DNA from: Devosia salina
GTDB lineage: Bacteria; Pseudomonadota; Alphaproteobacteria; Rhizobiales; Devosiaceae
NCBI RefSeq assembly: GCF_019504385.1
Contig: NZ_CP080590.1
Span: forward strand, 2,274,001-2,338,000
DNA length: 64,000 bases
Direction of reading: 5' to 3'
In this document: positions 51,471 to 60,999 of the stretch, piece after piece
Position numbering within the stretch: the first letter of the stretch is position 1
Layout: each line of letters begins with the position of its first letter
Notes under the pieces: model-generated
Databases searched by the model: none
What the model saw: only the letters and a program-made list of their open reading frames with translations
Told to the model about the DNA's origin: nothing
Position numbers and translations under genes: made by a program

Positions 51471-51812
51471 TCAGGCGGCGCGCATCAGCGTCGCAGGACC
51501 CGGTTCATTGGTGTTGGCTGCCACCGGAGCGGCGGCCGACCGGTGCGTCAGGCGAAACCAGGTGCCACCGTCCGCCTGTCGCGTGAGTTCGAAGGTGACG
51601 AAGCTTTCTTCTGGCCCCGCCGCGCCGGGAACCGCTTCGCGCCAGCGATAGGTGAGGGAGCGGTTCTCATCCGACGCCACACGGTCGATCTCGGTATTGG
51701 CGGGCCGATCGAGCCAACGCTCGAGATATTCGGGCACGGTCAGCGCCCGCCAGACCTTTTCGGGCGGGGCGTCCAGAGCCGTCTCGAACACGATTTCGTC
51801 CTCGTCGCTCAT
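51471..51812 (-). CDS. SRPBCC (AHSA1-like) domain protein
   Basis: 113-residue START/AHSA1-like domain protein. EIVFETALDAPPEKVWRALTVPEYLERWL is the standard opening, with the C-terminal helix after GGTWFRLTHR shortened. Such proteins bind hydrophobic ligands and are very often encoded with an ArsR regulator, as here, by a four-base overlap. Confidence 0.88.
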   Translation of the reverse strand: MSDEDEIVFETALDAPPEKVWRALTVPEYLERWLDRPANTEIDRVASDENRSLTYRWREAVPGAAGPEESFVTFELTRQADGGTWFRLTHRSAAAPVAANTNEPGPATLMRAA

Positions 51813-52123
51813 TGATCCATCTCCCTCAGAACGTCCTTCAAGTTCTCTATGCGGCCCGGCCAGAAGGCCTTGTAGCGCGCCAGCCAGCCATGCAGCGGCG
51901 CGAAACCCTCCGGGTCGACCCGGTAATGCGCATAGCGCCCGGCGCGACGCTCGGTGACCAGCCCCGCCCCGCGCAACACCGCCAGATGCTGGCTCATCGC
52001 CGGCTGCGTGATGGCAAAGCCTTCCCGCAGGTCAGTGGCCGTCATCTCGCCGGCGGCCAGCCGCTCGAGAATGGCGCGGCGCGTGGGGTCGGACAGGACC
52101 TTGAAGATTTCTGTTTCGCTCAT
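51809..52123 (-). CDS. ArsR family transcriptional regulator
   Basis: 104-residue winged helix-turn-helix regulator starting at ATG 52123; a GTG three codons earlier is possible. KVLSDPTRRAILERLAAGEM and ITQPAMSQHLAVLRGAGLVTE form the DNA-binding domain. No metal-binding cysteine motif is present, consistent with the SRPBCC-linked subgroup that does not sense metals. It overlaps the SRPBCC gene by four bases. Confidence 0.92.
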   Translation of the reverse strand: MSETEIFKVLSDPTRRAILERLAAGEMTATDLREGFAITQPAMSQHLAVLRGAGLVTERRAGRYAHYRVDPEGFAPLHGWLARYKAFWPGRIENLKDVLREMDQ

Positions 52124-52237
52124 GACCAACACATAAGCACAGACTTATGAGTCGTGGCAAGCCGCCATGCACACGCCCCGCTTGCCAGAGCCAACCGGCC
52201 GGATAGTCTTACCCGGTCCCGCCTTCCTGGATTCTCC

Positions 52238-53437
52238 ATGTCCTTCACCGCCGGTCGTACCTATCTCGCCATTCCGGGCCCCTCGGTCATTCCCGACCGG
52301 GTGCTCAACGCCATGCATCGCGCCTCGCCCAATATCTATGAGGGCGACATCATCGAGATCACCCACACCGTCTTCGCCGGGCTCAAGCGGCTGGCGGGCA
52401 CGCGGCACCATGCCGCCATCTACATCGCCAACGGCCATGGCGGCTGGGAGGCGGCGCTGACCAACATGTTCTCGCGCGGCGACAAGGCGCTGGCCATCGC
52501 CAGTGGCGTCTTCGGCATGGGTTGGGCGAACGCGGCAGCACGGATGGGCGTGGACGTGCAATTGCTCGACTTCGGCCGTCGGCCCGCCGATCCGGTCCGG
52601 ATCGCAGAGGCCCTAAGGGCGGACAAGGACCGGCGGATCAAATATGTCATGGTCACCCATGTCGATACGGCCTCCAGCACTCGCAACGACCTGGCCGCCA
52701 TCCGCAATGCCATCGACGCGGCGGACCACCCCGCGCTGCTGGCAGTCGACGCCATTGCCTCGCTGGGTTGCGACGAGCTGCGCATGGACGACTGGGGCAT
52801 CGACGTGCTGATCGGGGCCAGCCAGAAGGGCATGATGCTGCCGCCGGGGCTGGCCCTGCTCTGGTTCTCCGACAAGGCGCTTGCGGCCGCGCAACAAGCC
52901 GACCTGGCGACGCCCTATTGGAGCATCACCCCGCGCGTCCATGCCGAAGCCTATTGGCAGTATTTCGGCGGCACGCCACCGACCCAGCATCTCTACGGGT
53001 TGCACGAAGCGCTCAAGATGCTTCTCGACGAGGAAGGCCTGGAGGCCGCGTGGGCACGACACAAGCGGCTGGCCGGTGCCATCTGGGCGGCCTTTGCCAG
53101 TTGGGGCGCGGACGGCTCGGGGATCGGGCTGAACGTGGCCGAGCCGGAGGCACGCGGCCATTCCGTCACCGCCGCCACCATTCCCAATGGCGGCGCCGGC
53201 CGCCTGCGGCATTGGCTCGAGACCGAAGCCGGGGTGACGCTGGGCATCGGCCTTGGCATGGCGCTGCCGCAGGAACCGGCCTATGGCGATTATCTGCGCA
53301 TCGGCCATATGGGTCACGTCAACGCCCATATGGTCATGGGTGTGCTCGGCACCATGGAGGCAGGGCTGTGCGCGCTGGGCATCCCCCACGGATCAGGCGC
53401 GATCGAGGCAGCAGCGCGGGCCCTCAGCGCGGCCTAG
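52238..53437 (+). CDS. Class V aminotransferase (alanine/serine-glyoxylate type)
   Basis: 399-residue PLP-dependent aminotransferase. The PLP lysine is K197 (IGASQKGMMLPPGL) and the ring-nitrogen Asp is D171 (LAVDAIASLGC); the start YLAIPGPSVIPDRVLNAM matches alanine-glyoxylate/serine-glyoxylate aminotransferases. It would use glyoxylate or a similar oxoacid as acceptor. The upstream frame is dropped in favour of ATG 52238. It converges on the DUF4287 gene with a 14-base overlap. Confidence 0.9.
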   Translation: MSFTAGRTYLAIPGPSVIPDRVLNAMHRASPNIYEGDIIEITHTVFAGLKRLAGTRHHAAIYIANGHGGWEAALTNMFSRGDKALAIASGVFGMGWANAAARMGVDVQLLDFGRRPADPVRIAEALRADKDRRIKYVMVTHVDTASSTRNDLAAIRNAIDAADHPALLAVDAIASLGCDELRMDDWGIDVLIGASQKGMMLPPGLALLWFSDKALAAAQQADLATPYWSITPRVHAEAYWQYFGGTPPTQHLYGLHEALKMLLDEEGLEAAWARHKRLAGAIWAAFASWGADGSGIGLNVAEPEARGHSVTAATIPNGGAGRLRHWLETEAGVTLGIGLGMALPQEPAYGDYLRIGHMGHVNAHMVMGVLGTMEAGLCALGIPHGSGAIEAAARALSAA

Positions 53438-53714
53438 TTGCCGCGCCGTCGAGCCAGAGCATATTGCTCTCATCCCGGTGCACACCGGCGGTGCCGACAT
53501 GTTTCAGGTCGATCTCGGGGCCGCGTTTGATGACATGCACCAGCGCCATGCCGTGCCCGCGGCCCAGGGCATAATCCGCCTTGAGCCAATCCAGGATCTG
53601 GCCGGCCTTGACCTTGGGATCATCGAAACCTCTCGACTTCGCTTCTTCGACGATCTGGCGCGGCGTCTTGCCGGTCTTGGTTTCGACGGCGTCGAGATAG
53701 GCCTGAAAGGACAT
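53424..53714 (-). CDS. DUF4287 domain-containing protein
   Basis: 96-residue small protein of the DUF4287 type: SFQAYLDAVETKTGKTPRQIV, then KAGQILDWLKADYALGRGHGMALVHVIKRG. Function unknown; the family is widespread as a small cytoplasmic protein. Its 3' end overlaps the convergent aminotransferase by 14 bases. Confidence 0.88.
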   Translation of the reverse strand: MSFQAYLDAVETKTGKTPRQIVEEAKSRGFDDPKVKAGQILDWLKADYALGRGHGMALVHVIKRGPEIDLKHVGTAGVHRDESNMLWLDGAATRPR

Positions 53715-53772
53715 ATGGTTCTCCTGTGGTCACTGCCAATGTGACGAACCAGCATCGCGCCCTTCGACAATC

Positions 53773-54585
53773 CTAGACCGCAAAAACCTCGCGGCGCAGC
53801 GCGTTCCAGCTCTCCTCGTCCGAGGCCACCAGCAGGCCACCATCCAGATCGGTGTGGCGATAGGGCGAGCCATCGAACTTGGCCACATGCGCGCCCGCCT
53901 CACGCATGATCAGCGCACCGGCCACATGGTCCCAGGGCATCAGCTTGGCATACATCATGAAATGCACATTGCCGCCGGCCGCATAGCGATATTCGTGCCC
54001 GGCACAGCGATAGTTCGCGGTCATCTTGACCTGGCTCAGATTGCCCATGACGGCGCGGCGCTGTTCCGGCGGGAGAAAGGCCGTGGAGGCAAGGCCCCCC
54101 ATTTCTGCCAGCGGCACTGCCGCAGCAAAGGTCTGCCGCAGCGTGCGGCCATCGGGAAAGACCTGCCAGGCGCCGCAGCCGCGTTCGGCCATCACGACGT
54201 CGTCGCCCACCGGATCATAGATCACGCCGGCAACCGTCTCGCCATTTTGAACCACCGATGCCATGACCGCAAAGAGCGGCAGCCCGCCGGCAAAATTGGC
54301 AGTGCCATCAACGGGATCGACGTAGATCACGATTCGATCCTCGAAATTGGTATCGAGCAATTTCGGATTGGCCGAAACCGCTTCCTCGCCGATGACGATG
54401 GCATCGGGGCGATGCGCATTGATGGCGGCGGTGATGACCCGCTCGGCGCCGACATCGGCCTCGGTGACGAGGTCAAATGCGCCGGTCTTGGTCTTGATCG
54501 TGCCTTCGTCCAGCCGCCGGAAGCGCGGCATGATCTCCTCCTGCGCAGCCTGTTTCAGGATGGCGGCGAGGCGGTCGATATTCAT
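53773..54585 (-). CDS. Inositol monophosphatase family protein
   Basis: 270 residues from ATG 54585. Metal and phosphate sites are intact: IGEEAV (Glu), VDPVDGTANFAGGL (the family signature) and MPWDHVAGALIMREAG near the C-terminus. It is a lithium-sensitive type phosphatase acting on inositol phosphate, histidinol phosphate, PAP or similar; which one is undetermined. It follows ttcA by four bases on the minus strand. Confidence 0.92.
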   Translation of the reverse strand: MNIDRLAAILKQAAQEEIMPRFRRLDEGTIKTKTGAFDLVTEADVGAERVITAAINAHRPDAIVIGEEAVSANPKLLDTNFEDRIVIYVDPVDGTANFAGGLPLFAVMASVVQNGETVAGVIYDPVGDDVVMAERGCGAWQVFPDGRTLRQTFAAAVPLAEMGGLASTAFLPPEQRRAVMGNLSQVKMTANYRCAGHEYRYAAGGNVHFMMYAKLMPWDHVAGALIMREAGAHVAKFDGSPYRHTDLDGGLLVASDEESWNALRREVFAV

Positions 54586-54589
54586 GGCG

Positions 54590-55459
54590 TCAGGCGTCCT
54601 TTGGCTTGAAGGAAAGGCCCGCGAAATCAAACAGGCGCGGGTCGAGCATATGGCTGGGATTGATATTGCCCAGCGCGCGGATCATCACATCCTTGCGCCC
54701 TGGCATGGCGCGTTCCATGTCGGTCAGCATGGCCTTGGTGACATTGCGCTGCAACCCGTCCTGCGAACCACAGAGGTCGCAAGGGATAATGGGAAACTGC
54801 ATTGCATCGGAAAAGCGCTGCAGGTCTTCTTCGGCGCAATAGATGAGGGGGCGCAGCACTTCGAGATCGCCCTCGTCATTGACCAGCTTGGGCGGCATGG
54901 CCGCGAGCTTGCCGCCATGGAAGAGGTTCATGAAGAACGTTTCAAGGCTATCGTCCCGATGGTGGCCGAGCACCAGCGCCGTGCACCCCTCCTCCCGCGC
55001 GATGCGGTAGAGATTGCCACGCCTGAGCCGCGAGCAGAGCGAGCAATAGGTCGCGCCGGCCGGAAGCTTGTCGGTGACGATGGAATAGGTGTCCTGGTAT
55101 TCGATGCGGTGTTCGATGCCGAGCCCGGTCAGGAATTCGGGCAGGATATGCTTGGGAAAGTTCGGCTGCCCCTGATCGAGATTGCAGGCCAGCAGTTCGA
55201 CCGGCAGCAGGCCGCGCCACTTCAAATCCAGCAGCAGCGCCAAGAGGCCATAACTGTCCTTGCCGCCGGACAGGGCGATCAGCCATTTCTCCCCCGGCCG
55301 CACCATGCCGAACTTGTCCAGCGCCTCGCGGGTATTGCGGATCAGGCGCTTGCGCAGCTTGTTGAACTCCACCGAGCGCGGCGCATGGGCATAGATCGGG
55401 TGGGCACCGGTGTCGGCGTCGTCGTCCGCCTTGGCGGGGGCTTCCATCACCGAGGTCAT
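54590..55459 (-). CDS. ttcA: tRNA 2-thiocytidine biosynthesis protein TtcA
   Basis: 289-residue ATP-dependent tRNA thiolase that makes 2-thiocytidine at position 32. The PP-loop is SGGKDS at residues 64-69; the iron-sulfur cysteines are C139 and C142 (CSLCSRLRR) with the third in PCDLCGSQ. LGHHRDDSLETFFMNLFHGG is diagnostic. ATG 55459 is chosen because residues upstream are not family-like. Co-directional with the inositol-phosphatase gene. Confidence 0.95.
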   Translation of the reverse strand: MTSVMEAPAKADDDADTGAHPIYAHAPRSVEFNKLRKRLIRNTREALDKFGMVRPGEKWLIALSGGKDSYGLLALLLDLKWRGLLPVELLACNLDQGQPNFPKHILPEFLTGLGIEHRIEYQDTYSIVTDKLPAGATYCSLCSRLRRGNLYRIAREEGCTALVLGHHRDDSLETFFMNLFHGGKLAAMPPKLVNDEGDLEVLRPLIYCAEEDLQRFSDAMQFPIIPCDLCGSQDGLQRNVTKAMLTDMERAMPGRKDVMIRALGNINPSHMLDPRLFDFAGLSFKPKDA

Positions 55460-55693
55460 GGCGAAACTCTCTTTGGAACGTTTGCGTAGCTGATACCGTC
55501 CCCGTGGCCGGATGGGAAGGCCGGTGCCACTTTCTTGTTTGGGATCGGGCTCGACTGCAGCGCCTGCGGACGGAACGCAAGAACGCCCGGGGGACAACGG
55601 CAGAACCTTACCAAAGCTTAACTTCCCGTCCTTGTTTTAAGCCGTTTGCCACAGTTAGATGACACCACCCTTTCGACACCCTGGAGTCTCCCG

Positions 55694-57097
55694 GTGTTCC
55701 GCTCCTTCTTCCCCGATCCGAAAATCTTCTTCTCCTCGGCCGTCCTGTGGATGTTGCTGACCACGCTGATCTTTCAGCTGGCCGGAGAACCCGTGCGCGG
55801 CGTGATCAGTATCGATCGCTTCCTGGCCCCGGCGATCTGCTCGCCCGACCAGGTGCCCATGGCCGAAACACCAGTCGCGCCTGATCCCAACGCCCTGCCT
55901 GCCCCCGAAGGCGGCCCACAGGCAACGGACCCGACGGCACCGGCGCCAGCAACCGAACAGGCAGCCATTCCCGAGGCGGCGGCCGTTGCCGCCAACTGTG
56001 TCACCGAGGACACCAATTTTCTCAATGGATCGCGCATCTGGGAATACTGGTACATCCTGCTCTGCACGGCGGCCTTCTGTGCCTTCTGGTATTTCTACAA
56101 GCGCAACGAATGGTACTGGTGGAGCGTGGTCGGAAGCTCGGTGCTGTTCCTGGCGACCTATAGCCAGGTCCAGCTCAGCGCCTTCATCAACGACTGGCAA
56201 GGCGGCTTCTTCAACGTGTTGCAGGGCGCCCTGAGCAATCCGGGCTCGGTCGCGCCGGAGACCTACTGGCCCTATGTGATCACCCTGATGGCGGTGCTGC
56301 TGCCCAATATCATCTTCCTGGTCATGCTGGCCTTTTTCAACTCGCACTACGTGTTCCGCTGGCGCAAGGCGATGACCTCCTACTACATGGAGTATTGGCG
56401 CAAGGTCCGCACCGTGGAAGGCTCAGCGCAACGCGTCCAGGAAGACACCATGCGCTTCGCCTCCATCGTCGAAGACCTTGGCACGAGCTTCCTGGACTCG
56501 CTCCTGACGCTGGTGGTGTTCCTGCCCATCCTGTGGGGCCTGTCGCAGCACATCACCGAATTGCCGGTGTTTGGCGACGTCCCCGGTGGACTGGTGTGGG
56601 TCGCGCTGGTCGTTGCCGCCTTTGGCACGGGGCTGCTGTGGATCGTGGGCATTCGCCTGCCTGGCCTCAATTTCGAAAACCAGAAGGTGGAAGCGGCCCT
56701 GCGCAAGGAGCTGGTCTATGGCGAGGACAATGAGGAGCGCGCCGCGCCCCCCAGTTTCCGCGAGCTCTTCGCCAACGTGCAGCGCAACTACTTCCGGCTG
56801 TACTTCCACTACACCTACTTCAACCTGGCGCGGTACGCCTACCTTCAGGTGGCCGGCTATGTGCCACTCCTGACCCTGTCACCCTCGATCCTGGCCGGCA
56901 CGATCACCCTGGGCATCTATCAGCAGGTCCAGCAGGCCTTCGGCCAGGTGGCCAGCTCGTTCCAGTTCTTTGCCCGGGCCTGGACCACCATCGTGGAACT
57001 GCAGTCGATCTATATGCGCCTCAAGCGCTTCGAGAGCTTCATTCCCAAGGACCAGATGCCCATCAAGGAGGAGCTTGGCGAAGAAGCGACCATCTAG
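55694..57097 (+). CDS. SbmA/BacA-like peptide transporter with an extra Pro/Ala-rich loop
   Basis: 467-residue inner-membrane protein of the SbmA/BacA family, which imports antimicrobial peptides and in rhizobia also protects against host peptides. The GTG at 55694 gives VFRSFFPDPKIFF, matching the E. coli SbmA beginning (MFKSFFPKP). FFNSHYVFRWRKAMTSYYM, QRVQEDTMRFASIVEDLG and RELFANVQRNYFRLYFHY are all family hallmarks. Between the first two membrane segments (about residues 50-108) is an added low-complexity Pro/Ala-rich loop flanked by C49 and C102, making it some 60 residues longer than SbmA. Confidence 0.92.
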   Translation: MFRSFFPDPKIFFSSAVLWMLLTTLIFQLAGEPVRGVISIDRFLAPAICSPDQVPMAETPVAPDPNALPAPEGGPQATDPTAPAPATEQAAIPEAAAVAANCVTEDTNFLNGSRIWEYWYILLCTAAFCAFWYFYKRNEWYWWSVVGSSVLFLATYSQVQLSAFINDWQGGFFNVLQGALSNPGSVAPETYWPYVITLMAVLLPNIIFLVMLAFFNSHYVFRWRKAMTSYYMEYWRKVRTVEGSAQRVQEDTMRFASIVEDLGTSFLDSLLTLVVFLPILWGLSQHITELPVFGDVPGGLVWVALVVAAFGTGLLWIVGIRLPGLNFENQKVEAALRKELVYGEDNEERAAPPSFRELFANVQRNYFRLYFHYTYFNLARYAYLQVAGYVPLLTLSPSILAGTITLGIYQQVQQAFGQVASSFQFFARAWTTIVELQSIYMRLKRFESFIPKDQMPIKEELGEEATI

Positions 57098-57110
57098 GTC
57101 CCTCGAAACG

Positions 57111-57140
57111 AAACAGGCCACCCTTCGGGGCGGCCTGTTT
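57111..57140 (+). terminator. Terminator after the SbmA/BacA-like gene
   Basis: 9-bp stem AAACAGGCC / GGCCTGTTT with a 12-base loop, followed by GTTGGTGTTGG. Located right after the stop codon. Confidence 0.75.
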
Positions 57141-57329
57141 GTTGGTGTTGGTGGGAGCCGCCCATCACACCTGCCCGTCCGTGGCCCGCCCCGAGCACCA
57201 GCCCAAACGAACGCCAATTGCTGGAGCGACCTGCGACAACGTCCGAGGCCGGAACCGCGCTTGCAGGGACAACAGAGCGTGCTTGGACCCGAGGCGGTGT
57301 CCGTATGGGCAACCTTCGACCCGGCAAAA

Positions 57330-57358
57330 AAAGGGCCGCTCCCAAGGAGCGGCCCTTT
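57330..57358 (-). terminator. Terminator after rpsD
   Basis: 13-bp perfect stem AAAGGGCCGCTCC / GGAGCGGCCCTTT with a CAA loop. On the minus strand it is followed by a T-run (the AAAAAAA at 57326-57332 in plus orientation). Confidence 0.9.
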
Positions 57359-57384
57359 CCAATTCGGTAGCTTCGTCGTCGCGA

Positions 57385-58002
57385 TTAACGCGAGTAGAAT
57401 TCGACGACCAGGTTCGGTTCCATCTGGACCGGATAGGGCACGTCCGACAGGGTCGGGACGCGGGCATAGGTCGCGGTCATCTTGTTGTGGTCGACTTCCA
57501 CATAGTCCGGAACGTCACGCTCGGCGAGCTGAACGGCCTCGAGAACGACGGTGAGCTGCTTGGAGCGCTCACGGATCTCGACCTTGTCGCCGACCTTGAC
57601 CTGGTAGGACGGAATGTTGACGCGCTTGCCGTTGACCAGGATGTGGCCGTGGCTGACGAACTGACGGGCAGCGAACACGGTCGGCACGAACTTGGCGCGG
57701 TAGACGATGGCGTCCAGGCGCGACTCGAGCAGGCCGATCAGGTTTTCGCCGGTATCGCCCTTGCGACGGTTGGCTTCGTCATAGAGACGACGGAAGCCCT
57801 TCTCGGTGATCGAGCCGTAATAGCCCTTGAGCTTCTGCTTGGCGCGCAGCTGCAGACCATAGTCCGACAGCTTGCCCTTGCGGCGCTGGCCGTGCTGGCC
57901 GGGGCCATAGGCACGAGCGTTGAGCGGGGACTTCGGACGGCCCCAGATGTTTTCGCCAAGGCGGCGGTCAATCTTGTACTTTACGGAATGACGCTTCGAC
58001 AT
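57385..58002 (-). CDS. rpsD: 30S ribosomal protein S4
   Basis: 205-residue primary 16S rRNA-binding protein that nucleates small-subunit assembly. SKRHSVKYKIDRRLGENIWG is the alphaproteobacterial start; the S4 RNA-binding domain is around LESRLDAIVYRAKFVPT and ARQFVSHGHILVNGKRVNIP. It stands alone with its own terminator, as in many alphaproteobacteria. Confidence 0.97.
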   Translation of the reverse strand: MSKRHSVKYKIDRRLGENIWGRPKSPLNARAYGPGQHGQRRKGKLSDYGLQLRAKQKLKGYYGSITEKGFRRLYDEANRRKGDTGENLIGLLESRLDAIVYRAKFVPTVFAARQFVSHGHILVNGKRVNIPSYQVKVGDKVEIRERSKQLTVVLEAVQLAERDVPDYVEVDHNKMTATYARVPTLSDVPYPVQMEPNLVVEFYSR

Positions 58003-58251
58003 CGCGTATCCTTTTCATAAGCTTGGCCCCGAACGGTCGCAGACCCTTCGTTGGAAAAGGCCATGCGTCCCAGGGACCGGTTGAATGGATCGCGCCCTCC
58101 TCTGCCCTGGCTTTCACCAGGACCGACAGACTCCCTTTAGAGAATCCCGGGTGCGCCTATGGGCCCGAAGGCCGGAATAGGTGGCCGCGTCTTAGAGGGC
58201 CGAGGCCGGGGAGTCAAGGACGAAGGGCACGCCGGGGCGCGCCCTTTGCCG

Positions 58252-58659
58252 CTATTGCTGGATAGACTCGATATAGTCCACCAGGGCGGTGATCCTGGCG
58301 CGCACCAGGAGTTCGGAGCCGAAAGGCCCGGCAGACTCACCGATCTCCTGCTTGAAGGTGTTTCCCCAGATCGGCATGGCGGATGTCCCATGGGCACGGA
58401 TGGTTGTGCGACCATCCACGACCTGGAAGACATCGAGATAGGGAAACACGCCGTCATTATTGGCACGCAGCACCGTCAGATCGGGTGGCTTCACGGTCAG
58501 GATGTCAGCGAATTCGCCGCCGCCTTTTCCGTCCGATCCGTGACAGACGGCGCAGGCGGCCGTGTACGCATCGGAACCAATCCCGGTATCCTGGGCAATG
58601 GATGCACTCGCCATCATTCCCAGCATAACGCCAGCGATGGCCAGACTTGTTCGTCGCAA
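58252..58659 (-). CDS. Periplasmic c-type cytochrome
   Basis: 135-residue single-haem cytochrome c. It starts at TTG 58659, five bases after AGGAGG; a much longer open frame upstream is antisense to the MFS gene and is rejected. The signal peptide is about residues 1-22 (RRTSLAIAGVMLGMMASASIA). The haem site is C36-x-x-C39-H40 (CAVCHGSDGKGG), with M95 as likely sixth ligand (GTSAMPIWG). Probably an electron carrier; partner not evident here. Confidence 0.9.
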   Translation of the reverse strand: MRRTSLAIAGVMLGMMASASIAQDTGIGSDAYTAACAVCHGSDGKGGGEFADILTVKPPDLTVLRANNDGVFPYLDVFQVVDGRTTIRAHGTSAMPIWGNTFKQEIGESAGPFGSELLVRARITALVDYIESIQQ

Positions 58660-58783
58660 TTGAGCCTCCTCGTCAATCACGCACCGATCCAGGGACCACG
58701 CGGCCCCGGTTGACGATGCCTGACGAGCTTGATGCGCGAGAGGGCTTGCCGTCTTGACGGCGGTCAAGTCGGCGGCACCAGGC

Positions 58784-60022
58784 TCAGGCCATGCGCTTGT
58801 CGATATGCCGCTGCTCGCGCAATTGCGGAAAGATGCGGCTCCAGATAACGGCCACGGCCATGGCGCCGAAACCGCCAATGACCACGGCAGGCACCGGCCC
58901 AAGCAGATGCGCCACCGTGCCGGCGCGGAACTCGCCCAGCTCGTTGGAGGCGCCGATGAAGACGGAATTGACCGCATTGACGCGCCCGCGCACCTCTTCG
59001 GGTGTCCAGAGCTGCATGATGGTCTCGCGGATGGAGACGCTGACCATGTCCGAGGCGCCGACCAGCGCCAGCGCCGGTATGGACACCCAGACAGTGGTCG
59101 AGAAGCCGAAGACGACAGTGAAGGCCCCGAACAGGCCCACGAACAGGAACAGGATTTTGCCCGCATGGTCGCGCACCGGGAAGCGGGTCAACCACAAGGC
59201 CATGACGATGGCGCCCATGCCCGGGGCGGCGCGCAGGAGGCCCAGCTCGGTCGGGCCGGCATGCAGGATATCCTTGGTATAGACCGGCAGCAGCGCCACG
59301 GCCCCGCCCATCAGCACGGCGAACATGTCGAGCGAAATGGCGCCCAGCACCACCTTGTTGGAAAAGATGTAGCGAAAGCCGCCGAACATGGTTTCAAGGC
59401 TCGTCGCCTGATGCGATTCCCGCCGGGCGGGACGCGGGATCAGGAGCACGGTCACGACGGCGCAGATCAGCAGCGCCGCCCCGGTGCCGAAGGCGAAACT
59501 GGGCGAGAGACCATAGAGCAGCCCGCCCGCGGCCGGACCCGTAATGGACGCGAACTGCCAGGCCGAGGCGTTGATGGTGATGGCGTTCGAGAGGGCTTCG
59601 GGGGGAACCAGGTTTGGCGCCAGTGATTGCGCGGCGGGGCCCCAGAAGGCCCGGGCGGTGCCCAGGACGACGAGAATGACGAAGATCGGCCAGACCTCAT
59701 GCGCCTCGACATTGACAAGGGCCAGGAAACCCAGCGCACAGAGCAATTCGACGCTGAGACACACCGCCATGATGCCACGCCGGTTGAAGCGGTCGGCGGT
59801 GAGGCCCGTGACCAGGATCAGGAGCAGCGCCGGCAGGAACAGGCAGAGCCCCACCAGCCCCAGCAGGAAGGCATTGCCGGTGACATCATAGATCTGCCAG
59901 GCGATGGAGACCGACATGATCTGCACCGCAAAGCTGACCAATAGCGTGGTCAGCCAGAAAAAGCGGAAACCGATATAGGTGAAGGCGAGCTTGGAGGGCT
60001 CGGAAGGGGCGGGTGCACTCAT
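58784..60022 (-). CDS. MFS transporter (EntS-like, MFS_3)
   Basis: 412-residue major facilitator of the EntS/MFS_3 type with 12 membrane segments. FVLLVTGL-like loop A (LVTGLTADRFNRRGIMAVC) and GAARAFWGPAAQSLAPNLVP-type sequence after helix 4 are typical. Relatives export siderophores or drugs, but no siderophore genes are nearby, so the cargo is open. Confidence 0.9.
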   Translation of the reverse strand: MSAPAPSEPSKLAFTYIGFRFFWLTTLLVSFAVQIMSVSIAWQIYDVTGNAFLLGLVGLCLFLPALLLILVTGLTADRFNRRGIMAVCLSVELLCALGFLALVNVEAHEVWPIFVILVVLGTARAFWGPAAQSLAPNLVPPEALSNAITINASAWQFASITGPAAGGLLYGLSPSFAFGTGAALLICAVVTVLLIPRPARRESHQATSLETMFGGFRYIFSNKVVLGAISLDMFAVLMGGAVALLPVYTKDILHAGPTELGLLRAAPGMGAIVMALWLTRFPVRDHAGKILFLFVGLFGAFTVVFGFSTTVWVSIPALALVGASDMVSVSIRETIMQLWTPEEVRGRVNAVNSVFIGASNELGEFRAGTVAHLLGPVPAVVIGGFGAMAVAVIWSRIFPQLREQRHIDKRMA

Positions 60023-60128
60023 GGTGCATCGCTCATCGCATTTCGGCGATGAAGGGTCAAAGGGGAAAGAGATGAACCTCTTCTGCCCGACGTGATTGCC
60101 GGGTGGAAGGTGATCTCAGAAGGCTGCG

Positions 60129-60941
60129 CTACTCCTCCGCCCCGGTGTCCTCGATCTTCTTCATCCGGTTGGGATTGGGCCGCTCGTGGCGGCGGTCGAT
60201 GGAGGAGATCACCCCGCGAAGGGTGCGGATTTCCTGACTGGTGAAACGGCCGCGGGTGAGCGCGGTGCGCAGATTGTTGACCATGCTGGGACGCTTGTCC
60301 GGCGTGGTGAAGAACCCGGTCTGGTCGAGCACGCCTTCGAGATGCTCGAACAGGCCAACCAATTCGCTGCGCGGCGCGGCCTCCGCCAGATTGTCGCCAA
60401 AGGGCAATGCCCTTCCCGCCTCGCTGGTCCGGCGCCACTCATAGGACATCAGCAGCACCGCCTGGGCGATGTTGAGCGAGGCAAAGGCGGCCTCCACCGG
60501 CAGGGTGACGATGGCATCGGCCATGGCCACCTCGTCATTGAGCAGGCCCCACTTCTCACGACCGAACAGCAGGCCCGCCTTCTGCCCAGTGCCGATATGC
60601 GCGGCCATGGCTTGCGAGGCCTCTTCCGGCCCATAGACCTCTTTCTGCATATCGCGCGAACGGGCAGTGGTCGCATAGACCAGCGTCAGATCGCCCATGG
60701 CCTCTTCGAGGGTTTCGAAAACGCGGACACGCTCCAGCACATGGTCGGCGCGCGACGCAGAGGCGATGGCCTTTTCATTGGGCCAGCCGTCACGCGGGCG
60801 CACCAGGCGCAGGTCCCAAAGCCCGAAATTGGCCATGGCACGGGCGGCGGCGCCAATGTTCTCACCCAGCTGCGGCTCGCACAGGATAATGGCCGGAGTC
60901 GGTGCCAGGGTGATGGGAAGTGAGCTGTCGGTGCCTGCCAT
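60129..60941 (-). CDS. trmJ: SPOUT RNA methyltransferase (TrmJ-like)
   Basis: 270-residue SpoU/TrmH-family 2'-O-methyltransferase that in TrmJ modifies position 32 of tRNA. IILCEPQLGENIGAAARAMANFG, LLFGREKWGLLNDE and the knot motif ASLNIAQAVLLMSYEW are present, and the C-terminal extension matches TrmJ rather than TrmL. The ttcA enzyme encoded 5 kb away also targets position 32. Confidence 0.9.
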   Translation of the reverse strand: MAGTDSSLPITLAPTPAIILCEPQLGENIGAAARAMANFGLWDLRLVRPRDGWPNEKAIASASRADHVLERVRVFETLEEAMGDLTLVYATTARSRDMQKEVYGPEEASQAMAAHIGTGQKAGLLFGREKWGLLNDEVAMADAIVTLPVEAAFASLNIAQAVLLMSYEWRRTSEAGRALPFGDNLAEAAPRSELVGLFEHLEGVLDQTGFFTTPDKRPSMVNNLRTALTRGRFTSQEIRTLRGVISSIDRRHERPNPNRMKKIEDTGAEE

Positions 60942-60999
60942 ATGCCGTCAATCCGCTGAAACTGGCGGCGACATAGCCCAAATGCGGCGTTCGGGCAAA

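Noticed and set aside
58660..59166. Upstream extension of the cytochrome c frame to 304 codons
   Set aside because: The extension is antisense-frame text of the adjacent MFS gene. A strong AGGAGG and a signal peptide place the real start at TTG 58659.
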